NCBI GenBank assembly: GCA_033239525.1
Contig: BSYO01000013.1
Coordinates: 4,612,501 to 4,676,500, forward strand
Direction of reading: 5' to 3'
Length of the DNA: 64,000 bases
From: Nepenthes gracilis
Lineage: Eukaryota > Streptophyta > Magnoliopsida > Caryophyllales > Nepenthaceae
In this document: positions 25,371-38,520 of the stretch, in pieces
Numbering within the stretch: the first letter of the stretch is position 1
Layout of the letters: each line of letters opens with the position of its first letter
The notes under the pieces: model-generated
Databases searched by the model: none
Seen by the model: the letters and a program-made list of their open reading frames with translations, nothing else
Told to the model about the DNA's origin: nothing
Position numbers and translations under genes: made by a program

Positions 25371-25772
25371 AGCCATAAATTCAACTAGCGACATGAAAGT
25401 TGTTTTTACCAACTGCCTAACCAGCACTGGTTAGACAACTACATGATTCAGCACTCAGCAGTGTGACCAACAGATGCCCATTTAAACAACAAAACTCCAA
25501 ATAAAAAACATCTTCAGCCTCATTAGTAATAAGAAAAACTCTTGAGAGATGTAACAATTTACACAAATTTTTGTTAACTAAAACACAAGATGCGACTATA
25601 AAACAGAAACACACATCCCCTTTTAACAGCCAAAACATCAAAGGTGAATACTACTCATTTAAGTACACATTTCTCCCATATCATGCATTTTCTCACATTC
25701 TACATAATTTTTATAAGCATAAGCAACTGTTGAACCTGATAGAACTCGAAACCCCTCAGACGTAGATGTGTC

Positions 25773-28700
25773 CTATGTTTGGGCAGTAGATAGCTTTCTG
25801 GAATATACTACATACATTGGATCAGTGCGACCGGCATTCGGGGATATATCCACAGCCTGCAGAGTAGTACAACAATGTTAGCCTAACAAGCTATCAAGGT
25901 GGATGTAGTATTTAGCAACGAGTAGTAAGTTTAGAGCATATAGGTCATTGGTTCTGCCCAATCTGCAAAATTAGATTGTCCAGAAGTACTCTTAAAAGCT
26001 AGGACATTTAAAATCATATTATGCATGTTTGCTTTAAATTTCATTCCGAAGTTGTATTTCCCTTAGAATTTCGGTTTTTTTTTATGTTTTTCATACCATT
26101 AGATCATTCTGAGTGATTTAGCAAGGATCTAGTGTTAGATGCAAAGGAAACCTCCCCCAATGACACATCCGTAGTTCAATTTTTTTCTTTGTTTTACGTG
26201 ATTGTCTACGGCTCCATTAAACATGCTTGGGGCAGAAGTTTTGTATGAATATATCGTCATGCTATTCAAGTATTTTTTTTATTACAGATGAATGAGTCTC
26301 TGGGATCATAGCAATAACTGAGGAAACATAATATTCAGTCTCAAACTTATCATGCTCTCGTTTTTCAGGCACCCTTGTCAAAAACCATATTCATACTTTG
26401 CCAACCTCAGCTTCCCTGAGCATGTATAACCCACGATGTGGGAGCCTTGCGAAATGGAATGCCTTAAAATTCTTGAACATGCCTCAAAGGAACACATGGG
26501 AATAACCCACTCCTAAGAACCATGAAAACTATGCATGACTTCAGAGTCTAATGGGAAAAATCAGAAAAAGCAATTAGAAAGCAACTAATAATGGAGAAAA
26601 CAATAACCCTATGAAGATGAACAAAGCTGAATAGTTGGAGACCTTGGATTTAGGCTCAATGGAATGAAATTCTCAGTTCTCACAGATGTTAGCTTCCTTT
26701 AAGTGCATTCTTATGGAAAATATATATGAATGTCAATATTGCAAGTTGATTAGCAATTACCTGAGGAGGTTCAAACCCTCCAGCATAATGAAAATATGAC
26801 CCTACAATCAAAGCATGATCAGCATCCCCTGTTGAGGTCCATATTGAGATTGCTTTTGTCCAAAAGCATCGATTTGAGAAGCTGTTGTATGTATTTGAAA
26901 GTTAAGACTTATTTACGATAAAATAAAGAAATCACCACAATAAAGACATTCAATCAATTATGCAACAAAGATGTACAAACTATCACAAGCAAAACACAGC
27001 TACTTGATCTCTGGTTGAAAGATATAAATGCTGTAGATGCATTCAGATAAAAACTACAAAGAATTACCACCTCATTATAGCCAATCCACCAGGCTTAAGA
27101 ATCCGGCACATTTCCTTAAAAACCGCAATTGGCTTTGTCAGGTAGTCAACACTGACCTGCAAAAGAATCCAATCATGTGACTCATACGAATACTATGATC
27201 TTCAATGCATTATGGTGCCACTTTTCTACATTTTGTGAGTCAAAATTCCTTTCAAAGATACTATATACAAGATCCCCAACCACCCTTTATGAGTATGAGT
27301 TAAAAAACAAAGGCTGGGAAAAGTTTATTGGCAAAAGGGAGCGCCTAAGACTAAAAGAAAAAAAAAGAATCGACCCCTTGAGATGGCTTTTGCTTGTATT
27401 GTCTTGCTTCAAGTACTTCTTTGTTAGCACCCTAGCCAAGTTGGGAATTAACACCACTCTTATGAATACTTTTGTCTCAAAGAGCCAACAAATGAACCAT
27501 TCCTTAACAGCTTTTTAGTAGTCAAAAATATTTCTTCTATTGAGAAACTAGATGCAAACTTTTGGTATTAAATATAAGCATTAAAAATGGGAAAAAAAAA
27601 AAGAATGCAAGTGTATGATCACTAGTCCGTGGAATCTAAAGGGAGGAAACAAAATAAGATCAAGAATGACATGCTCTGTCCATTTGATTACAATGAATTT
27701 GCACATAACTCATTGGAAAGACCTACAGAAATGCTAGTCATTTTAAGCGATGCACATACCACATTAGTAATAACATCAAAGGAATTATCATCAAATTGAA
27801 GTCTAGGATTCATATTCAAGTCCTGCACAATATACTCCGTCAGCACCTGCAAAATAATGTTAAGATTTCGTGAAACCTTCATATCAATCAGGTAACAGTC
27901 AAGAAATCATATAAATGTACTTTGGTTAACAGACAGAGAAATCACGGAATAAAGACTTAGATGTAATAGTGCTGTGTCAGATAACAATTCAGGTTTGTGT
28001 TGATCCAATCATGCCGTGTTAGGTATCAGGTCAGGTTTATGTTCACCTTTGTTATATAAGGCATATTGCCTTTCGGGCTAGGAGGGCTATTTTTAGGTCA
28101 ACACTACCAATTACTTTGTCACCTTGTTGACCAATAGTCCAAACCCACAAGTTCCTATCACATAAAATTGTGTTGTGCAAACGAATTAATACATCTGCAT
28201 CAGTAATGGTCATCCGTACTGGTATCAGCTCATAATCACATTAAAAATGATTTATATGATAAAATTTGACTCTTTTTTATCATATATTTATATATTTGAA
28301 AAATTTTTGTTAATTTTATCATAATTCAGCTTGGCATCCTAATAAAACATTGAGAAAAAACCTAAACATTTGATTTACATATGTTTTATAGGAATGCAAA
28401 ACTTAAGGATTTACTCTTCTTAAAAGATGGGTGTTTGGAAAACATAGGGATCTAGGCTTTTTCAAAGCAAAGCAAAACAAAAAAAAAGGTTGATACATAT
28501 TGTCCATACTAAATGATATATTGCAATATGTCACCACTATACAGATATACTGTAATAATTTTCAAGCATCGGGTACCTATATCTATCAAACAATATTTTA
28601 TTCCATGGTTGTAGGTCATATCGAAATTGTCACCCCAAACCAAACAGCATAAAAAACAATGTACATAAAACAACCTCATTAACTCTGACACAAGTAATTT

Positions 28701-31700
28701 CATAGAAGAACCAGAGTCATCAAACCACAGCTGCAAGGTTTGTCAGTTTTATATCCATAAAATGAAAGTTAGTCAGATAATTGGCAAATACAAAGAATGA
28801 GAGTTTTTAGAGAGCAAGGATTTGTCATCTTTAAGGACACTTAATCAAATGTTCCATTTCTAAATCAAGCACATATGGGCACATCCATCACGAAACTTTC
28901 TCCAAAAACATTGATGATTTTAACCATTCATCATGAAACTTTCTTGATGGTTTGAATCAACATAAACTTTCTAAAGTACACAAACTAAATGGTGTTCTTA
29001 CAGGATTCCGCTTGAGCTCTTCTTCATTCATACCCACTCCAACAATCCTCTCTTGCTTGTATCCAGCAGGATAATGGCTGACCTAGAAAACACTTCAAAA
29101 ATATCAATGGAATTACGATAAGTGATATTTAACACCAGTTAATCAGAGAGATAGAGATACTCACCCAACTGCTACACATATCCAGCATACTAACTCCAGG
29201 GGTATTACTGGGAGGAAAAACTTCCGAGTAATACTTAGACAGTGCCTCGATGGCATAATCATCAATGTGTGTCACAAAGCGTGGAGTCTCATAAAACAAT
29301 GAATCTGATGATCTGCAATCCTTATGCATAGTCATTATGAATGAAAATTCAAACCTACTATAGAAGAATGATGAGCACTATCAACAAGCTCAGTGGCTTT
29401 TAAGTACTATAAGATGGTTGAAGAAAATCTGTTGTGCAGAAGTCTCTGACATAGTATGGTAAAACATTAAAAAATCTATATGTCATTGGGAAATCATATA
29501 CCATCTATACCAATTTATCGTTAGAAGACTGAACAATGAGAAGAAATACAATTTTATTGAGTTTGATGTGTGGTTTATGATCTCTGTGGAGTCCTTTTTC
29601 AAAAAGGTCAATCTCCTGCTGCTGCTATTAAAGAGCTCAATTCAAGGGAAATCATATCCTGAACAGAGTAACTACAGTTCCCTATTGCACGTTGATCGCA
29701 ATTGGGATCCATTGCTTGAATTAGGATGCACCAGCAATATGAAATGCTAAATTCAACGTGCTAACCAAATACGGAAGAAAATTATCATGATTTCATACCT
29801 AGTTTAATAATTGCTTGATGTAAATTGTTAGAGTTTTAAACTATAAGCTAATAGGCCGATTTAACAAGAAAAAGAAAATTGTAAAGCATCCTGTTATCAC
29901 CATCTTTACAGCCTATAAACTTGAGTTGCTCTTGGTCACATATCTAATTAATGGCCTCTTGGTCACATATCTACTTGAGTTGCTCTTGGTCACATATTCT
30001 GAAAACCTGAGACATAAAGTAGAGAAGCCCACCCCCACCACATCACACACCGTGCACTGAAAAAAGCTGCGTTCAGGGTAACCTTGATCCAGGGTCAACA
30101 AGAAAAAGCCTTTTCAATTTGGTTGGAGGCATGGATGAAAAAATTGGTATTGGTATTGGTATCGGCATCGATTACAGTCATATCAGTATCAATCATAATA
30201 GTATTGAGTGTATCATGTGCAAAGAGCTTTTGAAATTCAGAACCAGAGAAGTAAATATCGACTAATATATTATAAAATATCAGGTTTATCAATCGGTATC
30301 CTAAATTTTAGCAGATATATCCCCGATACAGAGACATACTGTGATTATGTTGTGGAATTGATAAATGTCAATATGTGGGTTCCGATACCGATATATATCA
30401 GTCGATATTTGGCATGTCAACCATTATTTCATCCGATGATGGAGAAGGTTGAAGAACATTGTAGTCAATCTTGAAATTTGTAAAGAAATCCCAAATGTGT
30501 GATTTTGATTCTTGATTGCAGAAATTCAATAGTAGCTTGCATTTTAGAAAATTCCACCCCCTACAACCCATCTACAACTCTTTTCTTTTTATGCAGAACC
30601 TATTTTATTTTATTTATTTTATCTTTTTAAATTCCAATGGACCCCATATATAAATAGGACAGTTGTAAATAGTTTGTAGGAACAGAATAAATAAAATGTT
30701 CCTTTTTAGAACTCCAGACTTTGAAGAATGTGTGTGAATGGATAGAGGCCACCCTTATTCATAAGAGAGGAGAGTAGAGAGTTTGACTTGGCTCCAACTC
30801 CTTATTGAAGGTGGCATTCATGGATACGATACATTTATATTTCAAAATGCTTAAATCTATCCTCTCAACTATGGTTAAAGCATCACACTCGTCTTGTTCA
30901 CCAATTCAGTATATTATGTAAGTCTACACAAACCTTCATCATGCAATAGAAACGATGGACTTCGTCACTCTCCAGTTACGCAATTCAACTTAATATTGGA
31001 GCATAACATCCCACATATCATCAAGATCCTCCTCAACCCTTTAACCATGATTCAACTTTAATCTCCGAGTTAGTCACACTTTGGCTGCTACGGAAATATC
31101 GTATTGTAACTATTTTAATTGGCTCTGCCCCTGACACCTTATCTCTGGAACATAATATATGCTTGAAACTTTTCTTCTTGCTCAAAGTAGTACACCACAA
31201 GTCCAACTTATCAATCCTCCCTAAAATGCTTAGTGGTTAGATGGAGACCAAAGAATAGGCTTAACACAATCATATGTCCCTTGCAAGAGCACATTGCACC
31301 ATGTGTAACAGTGTAAGAAATGTCAATCAGAAAGGTTCAAATTATACATCATTTTGCAGAAAAACTCTCAGAATATCAAGGAAATCATAAAGGCTTAAAT
31401 TGGCCTAGATTAGCTTTATACTCAAATACCACTTTTATAATTATCTCTAAATTAATATTGAAACAACCATAAATTTCTATCATATTGGGTGACATTTGAT
31501 TAAGGAAAAGAGCAAGCATACCATGTCAAGTGGTACAATTCAACTTGTTGAAAACTTAATTAAAGATACATGCTAACATCCCATCATACAGGTGACATCA
31601 CGATGCACACATCGAATGTTTAATTGGAAATTATTGAGACACCGGACCTTATTTAATAAGTCAGTCATGCCAATCAAAGCAGTTGATAATGGAAGATTTC

Positions 31701-34700
31701 CCGGTCACCTTAAGCATCAAGTTTATGACCACTATCTTCATTTTAAACATAATATTTTCTCAGAATGTGTTCAATCGATGACTGGTTTAAACTAGTTGCT
31801 TCTTCCAAGAACTGATGATTCCTTGTTTTCTACTACAATATTCAGCAACGTCTAGAACACTTAATAAACAGTTATGTTCTAAAGCGAAAACATTATGGAT
31901 ACTAAGTGATCTAAATTTAGCTTGCACTAGTACCTTGTAATAGAGAACAAGAGGGAAAAGCAGTCGACAGCATAATCCATGCAACATAAACAATTCTCAA
32001 TAAAATCAAAAGAGTTTGTGAATTAAATTCTTAAGATGACAAAAGTAAAGGAACTAAAAGAACCTTCAGTCTGATATCTTTTTTTTTTTTATCTAAAGAA
32101 ATATTTCTTTTCAAAAAATTGACACCGAGGGATTTCACTAGATTTCAGAAACAAACTCAATTTCTTCAATATCACACTCACTTTTTTACAAACAAGGACA
32201 GCCTACAGCATAAGCAACCAGCTACATGTCCAACCAAAAACAGAACACTGACTTCAAAAATGCAGAAAATCAGAGGAGAGGGGGGAATGGAAACATAAAT
32301 ATCCTAAGACCCATTCTTTCCATAGTTCACATTTTATTCCCACCTCTTATGTTCCCCATCTTTCTTCCTACTTTCATGGCCTTATTCTCACCAACTCCTT
32401 ATCCCTAGTTTCAATTATCTTGAAGAGATCCAATGCATTGACTTCACCATCCGAAAAAGAAAACCCCAAAAAAGCCAAACACCTCATTGAGGACAAAGTT
32501 ATATAACCTTCTTTTGCACTTCTAATGGGTTTTCCCCAGTCTCTTATTGAAATTTGCTTGTGATGTCACAGGTGCTTCAGCAAATCTGTCCAGTTTAGGA
32601 TCACTCCACAAACCCATCCAACTAGAATAACTTCCAGAACCAATAAACCCCACAGAAGTGCAAAAAGGCCCTCCAGACACAACAGAATGACCAATCAGAT
32701 ACAGTCTCAAGAGGCAGAACATTTTCCCCACTATTTTCAGCTTGCAAGCTTTCAGTGAGCAGGCCATCTTCACAACCAAATTAATTACCACCATCACCAA
32801 AGTCAGTGTTTCCTCTGATGTTTGCCCACAAGTCCAAATCTGTGGAATTAAGCAAACTCATCTAATTACAATCCTCGCACAAGCTACCATCAAGCAATGG
32901 CACAGATTCTGTATCACAGAACTAACATCCTCTACAGCAGCATCATGCACAGTCAAGTCCTTTAAAACGAGCTCCACTAATTGCAGGGAGCACGCTGATA
33001 CTTCCATGAGAGAGTTGTTGAAAATTGTGAATACTAGGCTGAGTAGCACCACAAATAGCAGCTTGGAGAGAGATAAGCTAGGAGGCTCAGATGCAGAAAG
33101 ATCAGGCCCATTCCAACTACAATGAACCTTCCTATCTTCTGCAAGAATCAACTTGGAAGGAGATAAAGAACCCTTTCCAAACTATGAGTCACTAGAAAAA
33201 GGTACCTGGAAGAAAGGGCCTTCTCTGTAACTTGATTCAAGCACCAAAAAAATGGCCCTTCAGGCCTTAGCTATATGAATCTTGTCCAGCTGTTACAATC
33301 AATTCAGGACAGCATCTCAATACATGTACTTTTAGGTCTACCTATTGCCTTCCTAGTCCATCTAAACTCAATTATGTCTCTGCTTTTTCATGATTGCACC
33401 ATTTTTGTTATTAGCTTCATCCATCTATCATAGGCATACTCACCTCTTCCTAGACTGATCTTATAGAGGAAATCATTTTCCAATCTCTCCTTCTAAGCAA
33501 GGTTATTCATCTGATGAGCATCTTCATAGCATAAGACAAATGAGGAAGAATATTTAACCAGATGAAAACAAACATATCAGAAACTTACTCATCAAAGCGC
33601 TGGAAGTCCTCGTCCTTGAAAGGAAACTGCTCTGGCCATTCTACACTCTTCAATACCTTTTATGAAAGAAAAAAGAAAGACATATCTAGAAATTTAAAAA
33701 ATCATAGTTCCAAGAAAACATAGTATTCTGAGAATATTTGAAGGAAAGATGTTGACAAACTGTTCTCTTTTCAGCTTGTTAATGTAGATTGTCCATCTAG
33801 TAATATTGTTGAGGCTTATCCACTACTATCTGATAATCCTTCTTGGGGTCAACAGACTGATTTTGATCATAAACATGATGATCTTGACAAAAGTTCAGTT
33901 ACATAACCTAATAATGCTTGATTATAAACTCATATAATATGGTGGTCAATTTATAAACAAATACTAACCTCTAGATTGGATAGCTTAGTGGACCTGGGAT
34001 AGAAGTTATGGAAAGCCTTACACAAGTTCAAGGATGAACTTGTGATCACACATTTCTGGGAAACGTACTTGAGGTGCCCTCATATGAGAAGACAACCTAA
34101 ATTCAAATAATTTAAACCCAATCATAACTCATGATTGGCTAGAAATATTAGGTTGGCCCAAATCTTTAAAAGAATCCAACAGGTAAAAAAGTTTGACCAA
34201 CTGATAAATATTTGGCTCCAAACCTTTGCTAAGAGTATGAAAGATCTAGTCTTTAATTAGTTTAACCAACCCGTTCAGTGAAAGCACTGGCCCTTTTTGT
34301 TCAGATACCCTAGCTTCTAGGTTGATCTAAATTATAGTGAAGGGATTGACTCCTTTATCATTCAGACTTACACCCTAGTCTTAGCACCGTTGGACCAGCC
34401 CTTTGAAGATTTTGGATCAGTCCATTTCATCTCATTAAAAAAAAAGTGTCCCTAGGGTTTCTAAGATATTCTAGTGCCTTCATTTAAAAAAAAAAAAGTG
34501 TCCCTAGGACTTCTAAGATACCCTAGTGCCTACAGAAAACCTCAGATAAAAATTAAATAAAGAGTGAAAATGTAGCAAGCCAAATTATGTGAGAGGACAG
34601 AGTCCTGCTCCCTAACATGAAAAGTTAAATATGCCACAGTGAAAGGGCTCAGCCATTTTCTCCGAAACAAAATCTAGATACCCTACAGCGAGTGGAGTGA

Positions 34701-36702
34701 GCCAAATTTCGTAATTGGCTCAACACCTTTGGATTCTTTAGTTTCTATCGATATGATTAAACTTAGAATTGCTTTCACATTTGAACAGCTAGATGCATAC
34801 ACAAGTTACCAGATTCAAGAGCCAACAGTAAGAGTATGTTAGAAATATTTTCAAAGACCTTGGATTTTTTTCCATGCTGCATGGCTCTAAATGAGGCCAT
34901 GTTTTTTGGGTCACAATGAAATAATTATTTCAATTCAGGTTTTTAGTTTGTCAAAATCTGTATATTTGAATCGTTTAAAATGAACTTGATGGTAGTTAAT
35001 GGCAGTTATGTTAGACCTGGCTGTTAGTAAAATCATTGTTAAGAAATGCTTTGAAGCGTTCTAAATCACTGCAATTTCATCCTGATCATGTTCTAGTCAA
35101 AGGTGGTGCCTCAATCTACGATCTATGGGATTATCTCTAGACCACTCTGAAATAGGATACATATGCAAGGCCCATCCATATATGGAGTGATTTCAGCACC
35201 TGAAAGACATAGGCAACTTGTGCATGTAGACGCCTCCAATTAATCACTTAGGAAGATAGTTTAAAGAAACGTCGACCGTGTATTCTTGGTTAACATAGAG
35301 AGTTCCATAGTACATAGTTGTTCAAGTTGTTAGAACCACTTATTCAAGTTTTGGATTTCTGCTCAAAACAATTTTAAAGATCATTTTGAAAATAGTAGAA
35401 GCATGATAAAAAAATATTTTCAAAATGCTTGGAGTTCTTATGGTATGTGCCTTCAAATAGTCAATGTTTTGGGTCACTATTAAAAACTGAATTAGAATTA
35501 ATCAAATTGTTAGTAGTTAAATGGTGGTTATGTTAGTTATGCTGGTTGCTAACCATGGTAACTGATTTAATATCAGCCTCAGATTAAGACCTAGCTGCCT
35601 AAGTAAGAGTGAACGGATGTGTCTACCAATTAACCGACACATCAAAGCCAACATGCATCCATCAGTCTTCAAGCATTCATACATACAGAAACATTCTTTC
35701 TCCTCTTAGCATACAAAACTTCTTTTAGTTTTCTAAAAGTTAACTAAAGGATGTTTCCGAGTAGTTGTAGTTGGTGAATGCAATCTGCTGGTAATCACTT
35801 GGGATTTATTGTATCATGAAGATGATTGGCTGCTAACCTAGTTCCACAAAGTGGTGGGGCAAATGATGACTGAAGGAGAATGTAATTTTGCATTCCTAGG
35901 AGCCTTCATATTTTCAAATCCTCTTTTTCTTCCGGAAGAAGCAAACGAGAAGGATCTTTGTCGCTAAATCCTTTTTCGGTCCTATTCATTTCGTCTGCAG
36001 TTTCTTCCTTATTTTGTTCTAGAATTAAAATTGCATTCAGAAATTTACAACCGTATATAATTTTCTTACAGTGTACAACTGAGTTTCCAGAAAAACAAAT
36101 GAAGTCCGCAGTTTCATACACAAAATCCTAAAAATCCCTAGTAATTTGAATAAGTCTCTACAAAGACCAATCCTCAGAAGAATTTCAGTTTATATCTACA
36201 TGAGTTTCTGATTTCATTCACTGCATATCCACACACTTCATGAATATCTAAAAGAACAAGACACATCAACTCACTATTATGACGTCAAAAAAGCAAAATA
36301 AATGCAATTACAGTCAAATTTAAGACACCCATTATCATAACTTGATATCGAAGAGTGCCCAGCAGTACAATCTAACGAATTTATCAATAGATATGGCCAG
36401 TCACGAAGAAGAGTGCCCACCTCCTCAACCACGCCCTTGTGTTTAGCAGAGGCAACGAAAGACTTCCCATCCCGCTTAGCAGCCATACTCGTAAACTGGG
36501 CCCAAAATGAAGCCCCAAGAGCTAAAATCAAGCGACGACTTGTCTTATTGCGACCTCCAATGTTCATCCATCTTTTAGGCAGTTTTGAAAGACGACAATG
36601 TCCGCCCACAGCACGAGGAACTGACGATAAGGGGCAAGAAACCGCCACATTGGGCAGCGTATGATGAACTCTGATGAGCCCAATATGGGTAGCTGCTGCC
36701 AT
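25773..36702 (-). CDS. SAM-dependent methyltransferase-like protein with organellar presequence (8 exons)
   Basis: Class I (Methyltransf_11-like) protein of plants; the substrate is unknown. Exons in transcript order: 36421-36702, 33589-33656, 29165-29312, 29002-29082, 27760-27846, 27071-27156, 26761-26881, 25773-25856. All introns are GT-AG and phases close, giving 318 codons plus TAG. Residues 1-94 are a presequence: Ser/Arg/Pro-rich, then S-RR (56-57) and a hydrophobic stretch (58-70) ending in SMAA, which looks like a bipartite thylakoid-lumen transit peptide with a twin-arginine motif. LDMCSSW (160-166) sits where motif I (normally Gly-rich) should be. DDNSFDVITNV and RILKPGG (240-246) match later motifs of the fold. 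Introns are large (intron 1 is 2.8 kb, intron 2 is 4.3 kb) and carry repeats. The degenerate motif I leaves real catalytic activity open. Confidence 0.88.
29920..29998. repeat. short direct repeats in intron 2 of the methyltransferase gene
   Basis: The word CTCTTGGTCACATAT appears three times within 80 bp, twice preceded by CTTGAGTTG. It is a small tandem expansion with no evident function. Confidence 0.8.
32520..33155 (-). other. coding-like segment inside intron 2, unrecognised
   Basis: Composition rises above the surrounding intron, and adjacent ORFs lie on the minus strand (32522-32800 and 32858-33151) and on the plus strand (32742-33125). The minus-strand peptides have a protein-like mix of residues, but I recognise no domain. 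It may be a decayed gene or retrotransposon fragment captured in the intron, or chance. Confidence 0.25.
34437..34532. repeat. 48-bp tandem duplication in intron 1 of the methyltransferase gene
   Basis: Two adjacent copies each consist of an A run, then GTGTCCCTAGG, then TTCTAAGATA and CTAGTGCC. They differ at a few sites and in A-run length, and look like a simple replication-slippage product. Confidence 0.85.
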
Positions 36703-36813
36703 ATTTTAGCGGCATACACAACCATGATGCTCCATTGTTATACAGTCAAAATTGGATTTTAGATGAGTGAAGCCAACGAAGGTTACGTGCACTAAGAGCG
36801 GCCAGATGATCCT
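36703..36813. other. short promoter interval of the methyltransferase gene
   Basis: Only about 110 bp separate the start codon of the minus-strand gene from the first LTR-like sequence at 36814. Any promoter farther upstream would have to lie in, or beyond, retroelement DNA. Confidence 0.5.
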
Positions 36814-37114
36814 GTCAAAAATGTGTGTACATTGAATATTATGGTCATATAAAGAATGGGATATTTATAAGAAAGTTCTAGTATAAATTACATAGGAAAA
36901 TGGAGCTTAATTTATATATGAAAGTAAATTAATATAAAAATATATGTAGAATATTATAATTTTTGATTTACTAAGTTGAAAAATATAATATTATATAATT
37001 ATAATATTGACATCTCCTCAAAAATAATGAGATAAAGTCGATAACAATTTAAGTTTAGAAATCAAATTATAAATATAGAAACTATCTATTTTATAAAATG
37101 GATAAAAATTCATC

Positions 37115-38226
37115 TGTTGCGTCCTGGATCTCGGGGTCCACGTGCAACACAACTGTTTGGGGGTGATGGATGCAAAGAGTGAGAAATTGAGACTAGAATT
37201 TTACGTAGAAAACATCATTTGAATGAGGAGAAAAAATCACGAGGTTTTGGGCCTTTCGAAACACTTCACTATGAGACGTAAGTCTTTACAAAGTATAAGT
37301 ATTTAAGATAGATTCCTTCCTTATCTCTTGACTTATGATTCTCTCCTTAGGGACTTCTTTCGTTGGGAAGCTTTGTCACTATTCCACTTCTTCTTATTTG
37401 GAAGAGAGGGAGAAAGAGTTATGGGAGAGTTGAAGTCCTTTCTTGTCTTTCTCACTAGGGTGAGCCGGGAAAAGAAGACTTTCTCTTCTGGAGTGAGTGG
37501 GAAGGAAATGGCCGAAAGGTCCCTTAGGCAAGAGCCTTTACTGAGTATTTATAGGAAAAAACGTGTCGTTGGGAAGGAGACACGTGACAGTCAACGGGCG
37601 GTCAAGAGGTTGTCCACTGTCTCACTGGCCTCATTTAATGTTGTTGACGTGTGCAGGACAGCACGCGGCAGGCGCCGCTGGTAGGGCCTAAGCGTGTCAG
37701 GCGTGTAGGCCCTAAGCGTCAGTCTTGACTTTACTAGGCATGCCCTATGGAGACGGTGTCTGGTAGTGGTTGCAGGTTCCTTGGGAATCAACGAGGTCGT
37801 TTAACTGGCGTTCTCAGTTGTGTATGAGATAGTCATCGTCCTTGCGTGGCATGCCCTGTTGCTTCGTGGCTTCTAGGATTCGTTGAAAAAGGCAGCCCTT
37901 AAGGGGTCTTTGGACCTTTGTGTAGGGTCCTCGAGTCTCTTCTTGACTTCTCGGACTGATTGATGGCTTAGCGGAGCTTCTGGGGGTTCTCGGGCTTTTT
38001 CTTTTTGTCCTCGTGTCAGGATATCATTAGTAATGTCCTTTAGCCCCTTATGGCCAAAGGGGGCTTCTCAGACCTTCGTTGTAACTTTGGTTCTCGAGAC
38101 ACTTGCCAGTATTTTGAAACCTCTAGGGCCGTCCAGCTCTCTTGGTTCATGGATAAATTCTTAGACTTTTTACCTGGACCTTTCCTTTGGGCCGTGTTTT
38201 ACTGGCCCTTACATTGCGGCCCAACA
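37115..38226 (-). mobile_element. solo LTR of a Tat-like Ty3/gypsy element
   Basis: The block runs from TGTTGCGTCC to GGCCCAACA, the same termini as the LTRs at 43878-45630 and 49503-50266. It is 1112 bp and far less AT-rich than its surroundings. It has a TATA box on the minus strand (ATTTATA on plus at 37547-37553) and the motif TTTTACGTAGAAAA followed by CACTTCACTATGAG (37197-37275) shared with the other LTRs. No internal region adjoins it. The flanking 5-mers are TCATC and TCTAT, which do not match, so the target duplication has decayed or the copy arose by recombination between elements. Confidence 0.75.
37547..37553 (-). promoter_or_regulatory. TATA box of the solo LTR
   Basis: TATAAAT on the minus strand in the context CCTATAAATACTC, the same context as in the two LTRs of the 10-kb Tat element. 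It places the transcription start of this LTR roughly 30 bp to its left. Confidence 0.6.
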
Positions 38227-38244
38227 TCTATTATAATAATTGAG

Positions 38245-38520
38245 ATAAATAGTCATTTATTTTAATGACTGGGTTGACAATCATCTATTTTAATGATTAA
38301 AATAGAAAATTATTTTTTTTAGCGACTAAATGATTAAAATAAGAAGTTACTTTTTTTAATGACTAAAATTATAAAGCTATTTATTTCAATGATCAAAATA
38401 GAATGTTATTTACTACAATAATTGAATGCAAAAAAATTGTCTATTTCTATGCCTAATGGGGAGAGTCATTTATTTCGGCAATCAAATATAGAAAGTTGTC
38501 TTTTTTAATGACAAATGGCA
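38245..38520. repeat. AT-rich tandem repeats, unit about 45 bp
   Basis: About six imperfect copies of a unit containing TTTAATGA(T/C)(T/C)AAAAT and AGAAAGTTATTT-like words. They lie between the nested solo LTR and the primer-site-like sequence at 38522, within the presumed interior of the copia-like remnant. Confidence 0.6.

Noticed and set aside
27177..27518. Plus-strand 113-codon ORF within the methyltransferase gene
   Set aside because: Lies in an intron of the minus-strand gene, has no domain, and its frame includes an A-rich low-complexity run.
37115..38226. Clean target duplication for the solo LTR using a shared CATCT
   Set aside because: It would require the element to begin GTTG and end CCAA, losing the TG and CA termini shared with the other LTRs; the true flanks TCATC and TCTAT do not match.
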